In this document: one piece after another, positions 8,910 through 18,108 of the stretch
Numbering within the stretch: position 1 is the stretch's first letter
Layout: each line of letters opens with the position of its first letter
Assembly: GCF_900091445.1 (NCBI RefSeq)
Contig: NZ_LT607733.1
Span: 881,001 to 945,000, forward strand
DNA length: 64,000 bases
Direction of reading: 5' to 3'
Origin: Micromonospora echinofusca
Lineage (GTDB): Bacteria; Actinomycetota; Actinomycetes; Mycobacteriales; Micromonosporaceae
Translations under genes and position numbers: made by a program
Notes under the pieces: model-generated
What the model saw: the letters and a program-made list of their open reading frames with translations, nothing else
What the model was told of the DNA's origin: nothing
The model's database searches: none

Positions 8910-11468
8910 TCAGGCGCTGCGGGCGTCCCGCTCGCGGGCCCGCAGGGCGCGCACGACGCCGTCGCGGCCCTCCGCCACCAGCCGGCGCAGCGACGCCGGG
9001 TGGCCGTCGCCGGCAAGCCAGGCGTCGGTGGCCGCCACCGTCTCCTCGTCCACCAGGAACATCGGGTACGCCAGCTGCGCGAACTCCTGCGCCGGCTCGC
9101 TGTCCCGGCTGCCCCAGACCTGGCCCACCACGGCGAAGTACTTCTCCCGGTAGGGCGCGGTCAGCTCCGTCTGGGCCGGGTGGGTGAAGCCCTGCAACAG
9201 CGCCCGGTTGCGCCAGTTCGGCAGCGCCTCCGGCCCGGTCAGCTCGGCCCAGACGGCGGCCTTGTTCTCCGCCGTCGGCACCAGCGCGTGCGCGTACGCG
9301 GCCTCCCGCTCGCCGCTGGCCGTCCGGTCCCCGGCCAGCTCGGCCTCGATCTCGGCGGTGCCGGCCGCGCCGTTGGCGACCAGGGCGTCCAGCACGGCCC
9401 AGCGCAGCTCGGTGTCGATGGCCAGGCCGGCCGGCACGTCGTTGCCGGCCAGCCAGCCGCGCAGGGTGGCGAGGTCCTCGGCCGAGCGGGCCGCCTGGGC
9501 GTACGCGCGGGCCCAGGTGAGCTGGAAGCCGCTGCCCGCCTCCGCCGCCGCCAGCGCCGTACGCGCGGTGCGCGCCAGCTCCGCCCAGCCGGTCGGCGCC
9601 CAGGCCGGGTCGGCGTAGTAGGTGAGCGTCGTGTTGGCCTGGCGCAGGGCCGCGTTGACCAGGTTGATGTCGGTCTCGGCCGGCAGCCCCGCCAGCACCA
9701 GCGCCACGTAGTCGCGGGCGGCCAGCTCGGCGTCGCGGGTCATGTCCCAGGCGGCGGTCCAGCACAGCGCGCGGGCCAGCGACGACTCGAAGCCGGCGAT
9801 GTGCTGCACGACGGTGGCCATCGACCGCTCGTCGAGGCGCAGCTTGGTGTAGGTGAGGTCGTCGTCGTTGAGCAGCAGCACGTCGGCGGCGGGCACGCCG
9901 CGCAGCGCGGACACCTCGGTGCGGTCGCCGGTGACGTCGACCTCGTGGCGCTCGCGGCGGACCAGCCGGCCGTCGGTCAGGTCGTAGAGGCCGACCCCGA
10001 TCCGGTGGGTCCGCAGCGTCGGGTGCCCGGCGGGCGCCTCCTGGAGCACGACCACCTGCTCGTAGGTGCCGTCCGCGCCGATCGTCAGCTCCGGGCGCAG
10101 GGTGTTGACCTGCGCCGTCTCCAGCCACTGGGCGGCGAACTTGCGCAGCTCCCGGCCGGAGGCCGCCTCCAGCTCGGAGAGCAGGTCGTCGAAGGTGGCG
10201 TTGCCCCAGGCGTGCTTGGCGAAGTAGGCGCGCAGCCCGGCCAGGAACGGCTCCTCGCCGACGTACGCGACGAGCTGCTTGAGCACGCTCGCGCCCTTGG
10301 CGTAGGTGATGCCGTCGAAGTTGACCTCGACCGCCTCCAGGTCCGGCATCTCGCAGTAGACCGGGTGGGTGGAGGAGAGCTGGTCCTGGCGGTAGCCCCA
10401 GTTCTTGCGGATGGACAGGAACGTCGTCCAGGCCTCGGTGAAGCGGGTGGCGTGGGTGTTGCACCAGTGGCTGGCCCACTCGGCGAACGACTCGTTGAGC
10501 CACAGGTCGTTCCACCAGCGCATGGTGACCAGGTCACCGAACCACATGTGCGCCAGCTCGTGCAGGATCGTGTTGGCCCGCTGCTCGTACTCGTAGTCGG
10601 TCACCTGCGAGCGGAAGAGGTAGTGCGCCTCGGCGTGCGTGACGCAGCCGAAGTTCTCCATCGCGCCGGCGTTGAAGTCGGGTACCCACAGCTGGTCGTA
10701 CTTGGGCAGCGGGTAGCGCACGCCGAACTGCTCGTGGAAGAAGTCGAAGCCCTGCTTGGTGACCAGGAAGAGGTCGTCCGAGTCGAGGTGCGGCGCCATC
10801 GAGGCCCGGCAGAACGCGCCCAGGTCGATGCCGTCGTGGCTGTCGCGCACCTCGTGGTACGGCCCGGCGCAGAGGGCGGTGATGTAGGTGCTCATCCGCA
10901 CCGAGGTGGTGAAGTGGACCGTCTTCAGGCCCTCGCCCGCCGCCTCCTCCCGCTCCACCGGCATGTTGGAGATCACCTTCCAGTGCTCCGGGACGGTGGC
11001 GTGCCAGGTGTAGACGCTCTTCAGGTCGGGCTGGTCGAAGCAGGCGTAGACCCGCTGGGCGTCGGCCGTCTCGAACTGGCTGTAGAGGTAGGTCTCACCG
11101 TCGACGGGGTCGACGGCGCGGTGCAGCCCCTGCCCGCTGTTCGAGTACGCGAAGTCCGCCTCGACGACGAGCGTGTTGTCGCTGTCCAGTCCCGACAGGG
11201 TCAGGCCCTTCTCGGCCGACCAGTCGCCCAGGTCCACCGGTGCGCCGTTGAGCGTGGCGGAGCGTACGGAGTCGGCGGCCAGCTCGATGAAGGTGCTCGC
11301 ACCGGGCTCCGTGCACCGGAACCGGACCTCGGTCCTCGACCGGAAGGTGCGAGCCTCGGCCGCCCGTACGGCGGACGAGAGGTCCAGACTGATGTCGTAT
11401 CCGGTCACGTCGAGCAGGCGGGCCCGCTCCGTGGCCTCGACCTGCGTCAGGTTGCGCACTCCCGGCAC
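8910..11468 (-). CDS. pepN: Aminopeptidase N (M1 family)
   Basis: Cytosolic zinc metallopeptidase that removes N-terminal residues from peptides. It has 852 residues, the full actinobacterial length. Exopeptidase motif GAMEN at 268-272; zinc site HELAH at 303-307 with the third ligand Glu326 in NESFAEW. The C-terminal ERAP1-like helical domain follows to the end. Transcribed away from the DsbA-like gene and towards the DUF5130 gene, with a shared terminator. Confidence 0.97.
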   Translation of the reverse strand: MPGVRNLTQVEATERARLLDVTGYDISLDLSSAVRAAEARTFRSRTEVRFRCTEPGASTFIELAADSVRSATLNGAPVDLGDWSAEKGLTLSGLDSDNTLVVEADFAYSNSGQGLHRAVDPVDGETYLYSQFETADAQRVYACFDQPDLKSVYTWHATVPEHWKVISNMPVEREEAAGEGLKTVHFTTSVRMSTYITALCAGPYHEVRDSHDGIDLGAFCRASMAPHLDSDDLFLVTKQGFDFFHEQFGVRYPLPKYDQLWVPDFNAGAMENFGCVTHAEAHYLFRSQVTDYEYEQRANTILHELAHMWFGDLVTMRWWNDLWLNESFAEWASHWCNTHATRFTEAWTTFLSIRKNWGYRQDQLSSTHPVYCEMPDLEAVEVNFDGITYAKGASVLKQLVAYVGEEPFLAGLRAYFAKHAWGNATFDDLLSELEAASGRELRKFAAQWLETAQVNTLRPELTIGADGTYEQVVVLQEAPAGHPTLRTHRIGVGLYDLTDGRLVRRERHEVDVTGDRTEVSALRGVPAADVLLLNDDDLTYTKLRLDERSMATVVQHIAGFESSLARALCWTAAWDMTRDAELAARDYVALVLAGLPAETDINLVNAALRQANTTLTYYADPAWAPTGWAELARTARTALAAAEAGSGFQLTWARAYAQAARSAEDLATLRGWLAGNDVPAGLAIDTELRWAVLDALVANGAAGTAEIEAELAGDRTASGEREAAYAHALVPTAENKAAVWAELTGPEALPNWRNRALLQGFTHPAQTELTAPYREKYFAVVGQVWGSRDSEPAQEFAQLAYPMFLVDEETVAATDAWLAGDGHPASLRRLVAEGRDGVVRALRARERDARSA

Positions 11469-11671
11469 TTTTCGTCTCCATCCCGTCTCGCCGCACGCCC
11501 CGTTGGCGCCGTGATCGGCCGCTCGTGACGGCCGGATTCGAGTCTTCCATGCACGAACACCCCTTGGTGGGCGAGGTCACGCTCTCATTCCGCTGTCGGT
11601 CGATACCCGCCGGGGTGAAGATCGCAGGAGGCGTCGGGAGGCCGGCGCACCCCGTTTCGAAGGGACCAGCC

Positions 11672-12295
11672 GTGAGCGAGCGTGCCGCCGTAGACATGTT
11701 CTTCGACCCCCTCTGCCCGTGGGCGTGGATCACCTCCCGTTGGCTGCTGGAGGTGGAGAAGGTCCGGGACGTGGACGTCCGGTTCCGCGTGATGAGCCTG
11801 TCGGTGCTCAACGAGGGCCGGGAGCTGCCCGAGGAGTACCAGGAGCTGATGCGGACCGGCTGGGGCCCGGTGCGGGTCTGCATCGCGGTGGAGCAGCGGT
11901 ACGGCCAGGACGCCGTCCGGAAGCTCTACACCGCGCTCGGCACCCGGATCCACCTCGGGCGGGAGAAGCTCACGCGGGAGCTGTTCGTGGCCGCGCTGAC
12001 CGACGTCGGGCTCGACCCGGCGCTGGCCGACGTCGCCGAGGGCAGCGACCACGACGAGGCGCTGCGGGCCAGCCACGAGGCCGGCATGCGCCCGGTCGGC
12101 ACCGACGTCGGCACCCCGGTGATCCACGCTCCCGGTCCCGAGGGCGGCACGGTCGCCTTCTTCGGCCCGGTGATCACCCCGGCCCCCAAGGGCGAGGCCG
12201 CCGGCCGGCTCTGGGACGGCGTCCTGCTCGTCGCCTCCACCCCCGGCTTCTACGAGCTCAAGCGCTCCCGGGACCTCGACCCGATCTTCGACTGA
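11672..12295 (+). CDS. DsbA-family, mycothiol-dependent nitroreductase-like protein (Rv2466c type)
   Basis: A 207-residue thioredoxin-fold protein with the signature FFDPLCPWAWITSRW, where the active-site cysteine is Cys15. The motif is Cys-Pro-Trp-Ala, so the second cysteine of the CPWC motif that I recall for Rv2466c is absent and the enzyme would act as a monothiol. A cis-Pro loop GTPVIHAPG and the helical insert are present. GTG at 11672 is chosen since AAGGGA lies 6-7 bases upstream; the open frame further upstream does not resemble the family. Likely redox partner: mycothiol. Confidence 0.85.
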   Translation: MSERAAVDMFFDPLCPWAWITSRWLLEVEKVRDVDVRFRVMSLSVLNEGRELPEEYQELMRTGWGPVRVCIAVEQRYGQDAVRKLYTALGTRIHLGREKLTRELFVAALTDVGLDPALADVAEGSDHDEALRASHEAGMRPVGTDVGTPVIHAPGPEGGTVAFFGPVITPAPKGEAAGRLWDGVLLVASTPGFYELKRSRDLDPIFD

Positions 12296-12311
12296 CCGTC
12301 CTCCCGCCGAC

Positions 12312-12352
12312 CCGAGGAGTCCGGCGCCGGATGCCCGGCCCGGACCCCTCGG
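12312..12352 (+). terminator. Hairpin terminator after DsbA-like gene
   Basis: 13-bp arms (ccgaggagtccgg at 12312-12324 with 12340-12352) with one mismatch and a 15-base loop. Confidence 0.55.
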
Positions 12353-12490
12353 GTGGAGCCACGGGACGGGGGTGAGCAGGGGCGGGAAGGGTGTGCGGGG
12401 CGTCACCGGGACGGCGGCGGGATCGTTGGCCTCGGTGTCCGCCGCAGCGACCCGCAGGGCCGCACCCCGCAGCTCGTGGAGGCAAAACCG

Positions 12491-12922
12491 ATGGCCAAGC
12501 ACCGTGTGCCCGGTGACGATCCGTCGACCCGGGAGGGGGTGACCGAGCGCCCGGACACGGCGTACTGGTCGGTCGACGACTCCCGCTGGCCGACGCTCCG
12601 TCCCGACCTTCCCGCCCACATGGTGGACCTGCTCGCCCCGCCGATCGTGGTCGGCGTCGCCCGCGTGCCGGCCACCTCCCGGCTGACCCCGCCGGCCGAG
12701 CATCGGCCCGTCGCGGCGGCGGAGCACCGGCCCGCCCTGCCCGCCGACCGGCCCGTGGCGCCCGTCCTGCCCGCCGAGCATCGGCCGGTGCCGGCGGCGT
12801 CGGCCGGGTCCCGCAGGATCGTTCCCGCCGGGCCGGGTGTGCCGGGCCGGCGACCGGCGGGCGCTCCCACGCCGGGCGGTCGGCACCGCCGGGCGGCGGG
12901 ACAGCCCGACCGCACCGTCTGA
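12491..12922 (+). CDS. Hypothetical Pro/Ala-rich protein with PAEHRPV-type repeats
   Basis: 143 residues, no recognised family. The N-terminal third (AYWSVDDSRWPTLRPDLPAHMVDLLAPP) looks ordered. The middle contains degenerate repeats of P-A-E-H-R-P-V and A-D-R-P-V, and the tail is basic and Gly/Arg-rich. ATG at 12491 follows GGAGG at about 12478. A 13-bp hairpin follows the stop. No signal peptide or membrane helix. Codon bias looks genuine, but the repeats could reflect a low-complexity scaffold. Confidence 0.6.
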   Translation: MAKHRVPGDDPSTREGVTERPDTAYWSVDDSRWPTLRPDLPAHMVDLLAPPIVVGVARVPATSRLTPPAEHRPVAAAEHRPALPADRPVAPVLPAEHRPVPAASAGSRRIVPAGPGVPGRRPAGAPTPGGRHRRAAGQPDRTV

Positions 12923-12963
12923 ACCCGGCGCCCGCCCGGTAGCTCTTTCATCTGGTGGACCAC

Positions 12964-12993
12964 GCGCGGGTCCCGCGTCGGCGGGACCCGCGC
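12964..12993 (+). terminator. Perfect hairpin terminator
   Basis: 13-bp perfect stem, loop gtcg, between the repeat protein and the DUF1015 gene. Confidence 0.7.
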
Positions 12994-13013
12994 CGCCGGT
13001 AGCGTCTTCGCAC

Positions 13014-14213
13014 ATGACGGTCGTGCATCCGATCGCCCGGGCCTGGATCACCACTGGCGGCACCGGCGCGCAGAACTACGACGAGTTCGCCGACGACGCG
13101 GAGATCACCGCGATCATCGAGGCGAACCCGCACAGTGCCCTCGGCATCGAGATGCCGCATCGGGCGCCGGAGAGCCTGGGCAAGTCCTTCCTCGACGCCC
13201 TGCCGGACGCGGTGACCCGGCTCGCCGAGGCGAAGGCCGACGGCAGCTACACCCCGGCCGAGCAGGTCGTGGTCCTCTACCGGATCAGCGCGCCGGGGGA
13301 GGAGAACGCGTACGGGCTCTTCGCCATGGTCGACACCGACCAGATCTCCACCCGCGCCGACGAGCCCGGTCTGGTCATCCGCAACGAGGACGTCTTCATC
13401 GCCAAGGTGCGGGAGCGGGTGGCCCTCGCCGAGGCGCTGGGCCACCTGCTGTCGCCCGTACTCCTGCTCCAGACCGGGCGCGGCGACGAGCTGCACGCCG
13501 CCCTCGCGGCGGCGACCGAGGCGGCCGGCGCGCCGGCGGCGACCGACACCGACCAGGCGGGGCGCACCCACGCCATCTGGCTGCTCGGCCCGGGCCCGCG
13601 CCAGGACGAGCTGACCGCCCTGGCGGGCGGCGGCGAGCTGGTCGTGGCCGACGGCAACCACCGCAGCCTCGCCGCCCAGACCGGCGGGCTGCCGCGCTTC
13701 CTGTCGGTGATCACGACTCCGGCGTCGGTGGCGATCCAGCCCTACAACCGGCTGGTCAGCGAGCTGACCACCACCGCCGACGACCTGCTCGCCCGGCTCC
13801 GCGCCGCCGGCGCGGAGATCAGCCCGATCGACGGCCCGGTCGAGGTCCCGGAGGCTGGCGGCACCGTCCACCTGCGCCTCGCCGGCCAGGGGTACGCGGT
13901 CACCCTGCCGCACGTCGGCGACAACCGGCTGGAGAACCTGGACCACGCCCTGGTCGAGCGGCTGCTGCTGCGCGACGCGCTCGGGCTCGACCCGGGCGAC
14001 AAGCGGATCACCTACGTCGGCGGCGACTACCCGGCTAGCTGGCTGACCGGCGAGGTCGACGCGGGGCGGGCCGAGCTGGCGGTGCTGGTGGCGCCGGTGA
14101 CGGTGGACGACTTCGTCGCGGTCAACCTGGCGCGGGAGAAGATGCCGCGCAAGAGCACCTGGTTCACCCCGAAGGCGCGCGGCGGCCTGGTGGTCGCCGA
14201 GCTGTCCCGCTGA
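13014..14213 (+). CDS. DUF1015 family protein
   Basis: 399 residues, with the family landmarks NYDEF near the start, an internal VVADGNHRSLAA (about residue 210) and a C-terminal FTPKARGGLVV. The GNHR segment is typical of DUF1015/HTRA-like nucleotide-binding proteins, whose reaction is not established. ATG at 13014 follows the upstream terminator, and the protein begins with MTVVHPIARAW. Followed by its own hairpin, so probably monocistronic. Confidence 0.85.
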   Translation: MTVVHPIARAWITTGGTGAQNYDEFADDAEITAIIEANPHSALGIEMPHRAPESLGKSFLDALPDAVTRLAEAKADGSYTPAEQVVVLYRISAPGEENAYGLFAMVDTDQISTRADEPGLVIRNEDVFIAKVRERVALAEALGHLLSPVLLLQTGRGDELHAALAAATEAAGAPAATDTDQAGRTHAIWLLGPGPRQDELTALAGGGELVVADGNHRSLAAQTGGLPRFLSVITTPASVAIQPYNRLVSELTTTADDLLARLRAAGAEISPIDGPVEVPEAGGTVHLRLAGQGYAVTLPHVGDNRLENLDHALVERLLLRDALGLDPGDKRITYVGGDYPASWLTGEVDAGRAELAVLVAPVTVDDFVAVNLAREKMPRKSTWFTPKARGGLVVAELSR

Positions 14214-14226
14214 CCCTGTGACGAAT

Positions 14227-14266
14227 CCGCCTCCGGGGCGCCGCCCGCGCGCCGCCCCGGAGGCGG
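14227..14266 (+). terminator. Hairpin terminator before rpiB
   Basis: 14-bp perfect stem (14227-14240 with 14253-14266) and a 12-base loop. Confidence 0.7.
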
Positions 14267-14285
14267 GCCTGACAGACTGCGCGGT

Positions 14286-14753
14286 ATGCGCGTCTACCTG
14301 GGATCCGACCACGCCGGTTTCGAGTTGAAGGTGCACCTGGTCAACCACCTGACCAAGGAGGGCTACGACGTGGTCGACGTCGGCCCGCACGCCTTCGACC
14401 CGGACGACGACTACCCGGCCTTCTGCCTGCATACCGGCGACCGGGTGGTGGCTGACGGCGGCAGCCTCGGGGTGGTCATCGGCGGCTCGGGCAACGGCGA
14501 GCAGATCGCCGCGAACAAGGTGGCCGGCGTCCGGGCGGCCCTCGCCTGGAGCATCGACACCGCCCAACTGGCCCGCGAGCACAACGACGCGAACGTCGTG
14601 GCGGTCGGCGCCCGTCAGCACACGCTGGACGAGGCGACCGCCATCGTCGAGGCGTTCCTGACCACCCCGTTCTCGGGCAACGAGCGGCACGCCCGCCGGA
14701 TCGCCCAGGTGGCCGACTACGAGGGCACCCGCCAGCTCCCCCCGCTGCCCTGA
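14286..14753 (+). CDS. rpiB: Ribose-5-phosphate isomerase B
   Basis: Interconverts ribose-5-phosphate and ribulose-5-phosphate in the pentose phosphate pathway. 155 residues; N-terminal GSDHAGFELK (about 6-15) and the GGSGNGEQIAANK anion hole (about 62-74). The position 65 of E. coli RpiB (Cys) is here in the IGGSGNG stretch without Cys, as in the actinobacterial form where a Glu (GEQ) takes the base role. Gene neighbourhood (pepN, DsbA-like, rpiB) is that of many actinobacteria. Confidence 0.95.
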   Translation: MRVYLGSDHAGFELKVHLVNHLTKEGYDVVDVGPHAFDPDDDYPAFCLHTGDRVVADGGSLGVVIGGSGNGEQIAANKVAGVRAALAWSIDTAQLAREHNDANVVAVGARQHTLDEATAIVEAFLTTPFSGNERHARRIAQVADYEGTRQLPPLP

Positions 14754-14847
14754 CCGCCCGACCGGTCGTCCCGACGCCCGGATGACTCCGGGCGCCGCCA
14801 GGCTGGTTCGTGCCCCGGGGAGGGCCGGTTCCCGCCACGGTCCGCCG

Positions 14848-15168
14848 TCAGCGGCGGGGGAGGTCCTCGCGGGGCGTCCAGTTGCGGCGGATGATCACCA
14901 CGCGTTCCTCGGCCGCGGCCAGGTCCTCGTCCGTGGGGCGGGCGGCGTCGCGGGCCCGCATCGCGGCGGTCACGCTCACCTGGGAGGAGCCGGGGCCGAC
15001 GAGCCCCCGCAGGCCGCGGTCGCCCTCGTCGCCCGGCCCGCTGCGGCGGGCACGCGGCGGCTCGGGGCCGTCGTGCACCCCGGCGGTCGTCGCGTTCGGG
15101 CCGCCGGCCCCGCCCGTATCACCGGTCGGGTGCCGCAGCCGGCGCCGGCGGCGCTCCGTGTCCCCCAT
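14848..15168 (-). CDS. Conserved small hypothetical protein
   Basis: 106 residues. A basic, disordered N-terminus (ERRRRRLRHP) is followed by a conserved-looking block SSQVSVTAAMRARDAARPTDEDLAAAEERVVIIRRNW at the C-terminus. I do not know a function. Starts ATG at 15168; transcribed away from the membrane protein gene at 15489. Confidence 0.6.
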   Translation of the reverse strand: MGDTERRRRRLRHPTGDTGGAGGPNATTAGVHDGPEPPRARRSGPGDEGDRGLRGLVGPGSSQVSVTAAMRARDAARPTDEDLAAAEERVVIIRRNWTPREDLPRR

Positions 15169-15488
15169 CAGCCGACCGTACCGCCCCGGCCCGATCCGCG
15201 CCGGCTCGCGCGTCCGCCGTCGGTCGAGCGCTGGCCCTGCTCCGGAAGGCGCGGTGGGGCGGGTGACGAGCCGGGTGGCGCGGTGGGGGCGGGTGGCCAG
15301 GCGGGTCGGCGGTGACCTCGGTCACGGCGCCACGGCCCTGAGCCCGGCGTAGGCCCGGCCAGTCCGTGCACCGGGGCCCGCGGTTCGGGTGCCGTGCCCC
15401 GGTGCGGCCTCGGCGTCCGGTTTGCCGGCTGGCTACCCTCGGAACGGACGGCGGCCGGTGGTCGCCGTCGGTCCAGGGGAGGGACGAG
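15169..15488. other. Divergent intergenic region
   Basis: 320 bases between the small minus-strand gene and the plus-strand membrane protein gene. I see no RNA gene or clear operator; promoters of both genes must lie here. A GGGGAGGGA ribosome site precedes the ATG at 15489. Confidence 0.4.
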
Positions 15489-16034
15489 ATGGTCGACCAG
15501 ACGCAGCCGTGGGCCGAGCGGACCGTCGAGGTGCCGCCGCAGCCCGGTGTCGGGGTGCCGCCGCAGCGCGACGCGTTCCAGCGGGGGGTGGCCTCGGTCG
15601 GGCAGTCCCGTACGTCGCGCACGGAGCCGTTCCCCGTCGTCGAGCACGAGCCGACGGGCACGGGCTGGCCGGACGCGCCGGCCCCGCGCCGGCCGCTGAG
15701 CTGGCACGTCGAGCAGTTGAAGCGCGGCGGCGAGTGGAGTGCCGCCGGCGGACTCTTCGCCTTCGTCTGCTGGGGGATCTGGGCCATCTCGGGCGGCGGC
15801 GATCTCGCCGGCCCGTTCCTGATCTTCCTGCTGAGCCTGCTGGTGGCCGCCGGCCTGTTCGCGTTGGCCCGCCTGCTCGGTCGGGTGGTGCTGGAGCGGC
15901 AGTTGGGCCGGGTGCGGCGCAGCGCGCGCGGGGCGCACCTGGTGACGGCGGTCTTCCTGGCCGGTCTCGGGATCGCCTACCTCCAGCAGACCGAGTGGGT
16001 CGTGTCGGCCTGGAACTGGATCAGCAACAACTGA
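15489..16034 (+). CDS. Hypothetical two- to three-helix membrane protein
   Basis: 181 residues. The first 75 are Pro/Gln-rich and soluble; then hydrophobic segments appear at GLFAFVCWGIWAIS, FLIFLLSLLVAAGLFALARLL and LVTAVFLAGLGIAYL. No family recognised. ATG at 15489 is preceded by a strong GGGGAGGGA site a few bases upstream. Confidence 0.65.
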   Translation: MVDQTQPWAERTVEVPPQPGVGVPPQRDAFQRGVASVGQSRTSRTEPFPVVEHEPTGTGWPDAPAPRRPLSWHVEQLKRGGEWSAAGGLFAFVCWGIWAISGGGDLAGPFLIFLLSLLVAAGLFALARLLGRVVLERQLGRVRRSARGAHLVTAVFLAGLGIAYLQQTEWVVSAWNWISNN

Positions 16035-16179
16035 CCGTACGCCCGGGCGGGCCGGCCTGCGCCGCCCGCCCGCGCGTCCGGTCGCGGGGTCTCGCGACCT
16101 CCGGTCGTTCCACCAGGTCGAGGGCTGCTTACCCGGCCGGACGCGGTTCATCCGTGCCCGGCCGGGGCTGATCCGCAGC

Positions 16180-16446
16180 TCAGTGCTTTCCGCCGTGGCC
16201 CTCCGCGTCCGCCTTCGGGGAGGCCACCCGGGCCTCCGGGTCCTCGACGCCGGGCTCCCCGCCGTCCGGGGCCACCATTCCGTCGTAGTTGTAGACCGTG
16301 CCGTCCTCGCCGTGCTGCTTGGTGGTCCGGACATAGCGGTGCATCATGCCGTCGATCTCCACCTCGAGGAGGGCGTCGCCGCCCGTGTCGATGGTGCTGC
16401 CGTCGCGGGGGCCGCCAACGAGGTTTGCCTTCGTGTTCGTGTCCAT
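16180..16446 (-). CDS. Small hypothetical protein
   Basis: 88 residues, opening with MDTNTKANLVGGPRDGSTIDT and including a HRYVRT segment, a pattern seen in small actinobacterial proteins of unknown role. Acidic and soluble; the His/Gly-rich end (AEGHGGKH) might bind metal. Divergent from the trypsin gene. Confidence 0.65.
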   Translation of the reverse strand: MDTNTKANLVGGPRDGSTIDTGGDALLEVEIDGMMHRYVRTTKQHGEDGTVYNYDGMVAPDGGEPGVEDPEARVASPKADAEGHGGKH

Positions 16447-16528
16447 GCCAAGGCCCTACCCGGGCGGTCCCGGTGCAAAACGGGCGGCGTCCGGTCGGGC
16501 GGTCGGATCCCGTCGGGCGACGGTATGA

Positions 16529-17437
<909 letters not shown>

Positions 17438-17451
17438 ACCGCGACGCCCCT

Positions 17452-17484
17452 GGGGGCCCGGCCGGCTCGTCCGGCCGGGCCCCC
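17452..17484 (+). terminator. Terminator of the trypsin gene
   Basis: 14-bp perfect GC stem (17452-17465 with 17471-17484), 5-base loop. Confidence 0.8.
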
Positions 17485-18108
17485 GCACGCGTGCTCCGGC
17501 TGGCCCTTGCCCCTGCGCCCGCCCGGTCGCCGGGCGTGCTGCTGGACCGATTGGTCGCCCGGGCCCCGCGGGGCCGGTTCTCCCACTGTTGCCGGGAGAT
17601 GGACACGCGCTGATTACGTTCAGGTCGCGCTCGCGCACAAGGGGGAGTGGCGACGACGGCATCGCCGAGGGCGGCACGCCCCGCGCCTGGGATGGGGTCG
17701 GTCCGGCGGCCAGCGCGTCGCCGGCTACCGCCCGTCATCGTGCCTGCTCGTCCGCGCGGCGGGGCCGGTCCGTCCGCCCGTCGGTCCGCCTCCACCAACG
17801 CTCGACGGTCCAGCGTGGAACTTCCGCGTACGCCGGCCTGCGGGCGAAGGATTCCCTGGTGGGAGGCCGGTCCGCCGGACGGGCGGCGCGCGGCGGGCCG
17901 CCCGCTGGCGCGGTCGCCAATTCCAAGTGACAGGAATCGATGTAGCAGAAAGTTGCATATTCCCTCGCTTCGATCAGCCCTCTAATGTCCTTGACCAGCA
18001 GCCAGGGCATCGACCGGTGCCGATAACTACCCTTGCTGTGCGTCGGGTCGGATTCGTCCCTTCCGCGGCGGGACGACAGGCCTGGCGGGCACGGGGACAG
18101 GAGGCGTG
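17485..18108. promoter_or_regulatory. Long 5' region of the encapsulin/NRPS operon
   Basis: About 620 bases without a credible gene. The last 180 bases are markedly AT-richer than the surroundings (for example agaaagttgcatattccc at about 17947-17964), which is where the promoter of the five-gene operon should be. I could not assign -35/-10 boxes with correct spacing. GGAGG at 18100-18104 serves the first gene. Confidence 0.5.

Noticed and set aside
9000..11528. Long open frame antisense to pepN
   Set aside because: Low-complexity Gly/Arg/Val translation without any family; pepN on the other strand has all its motifs.
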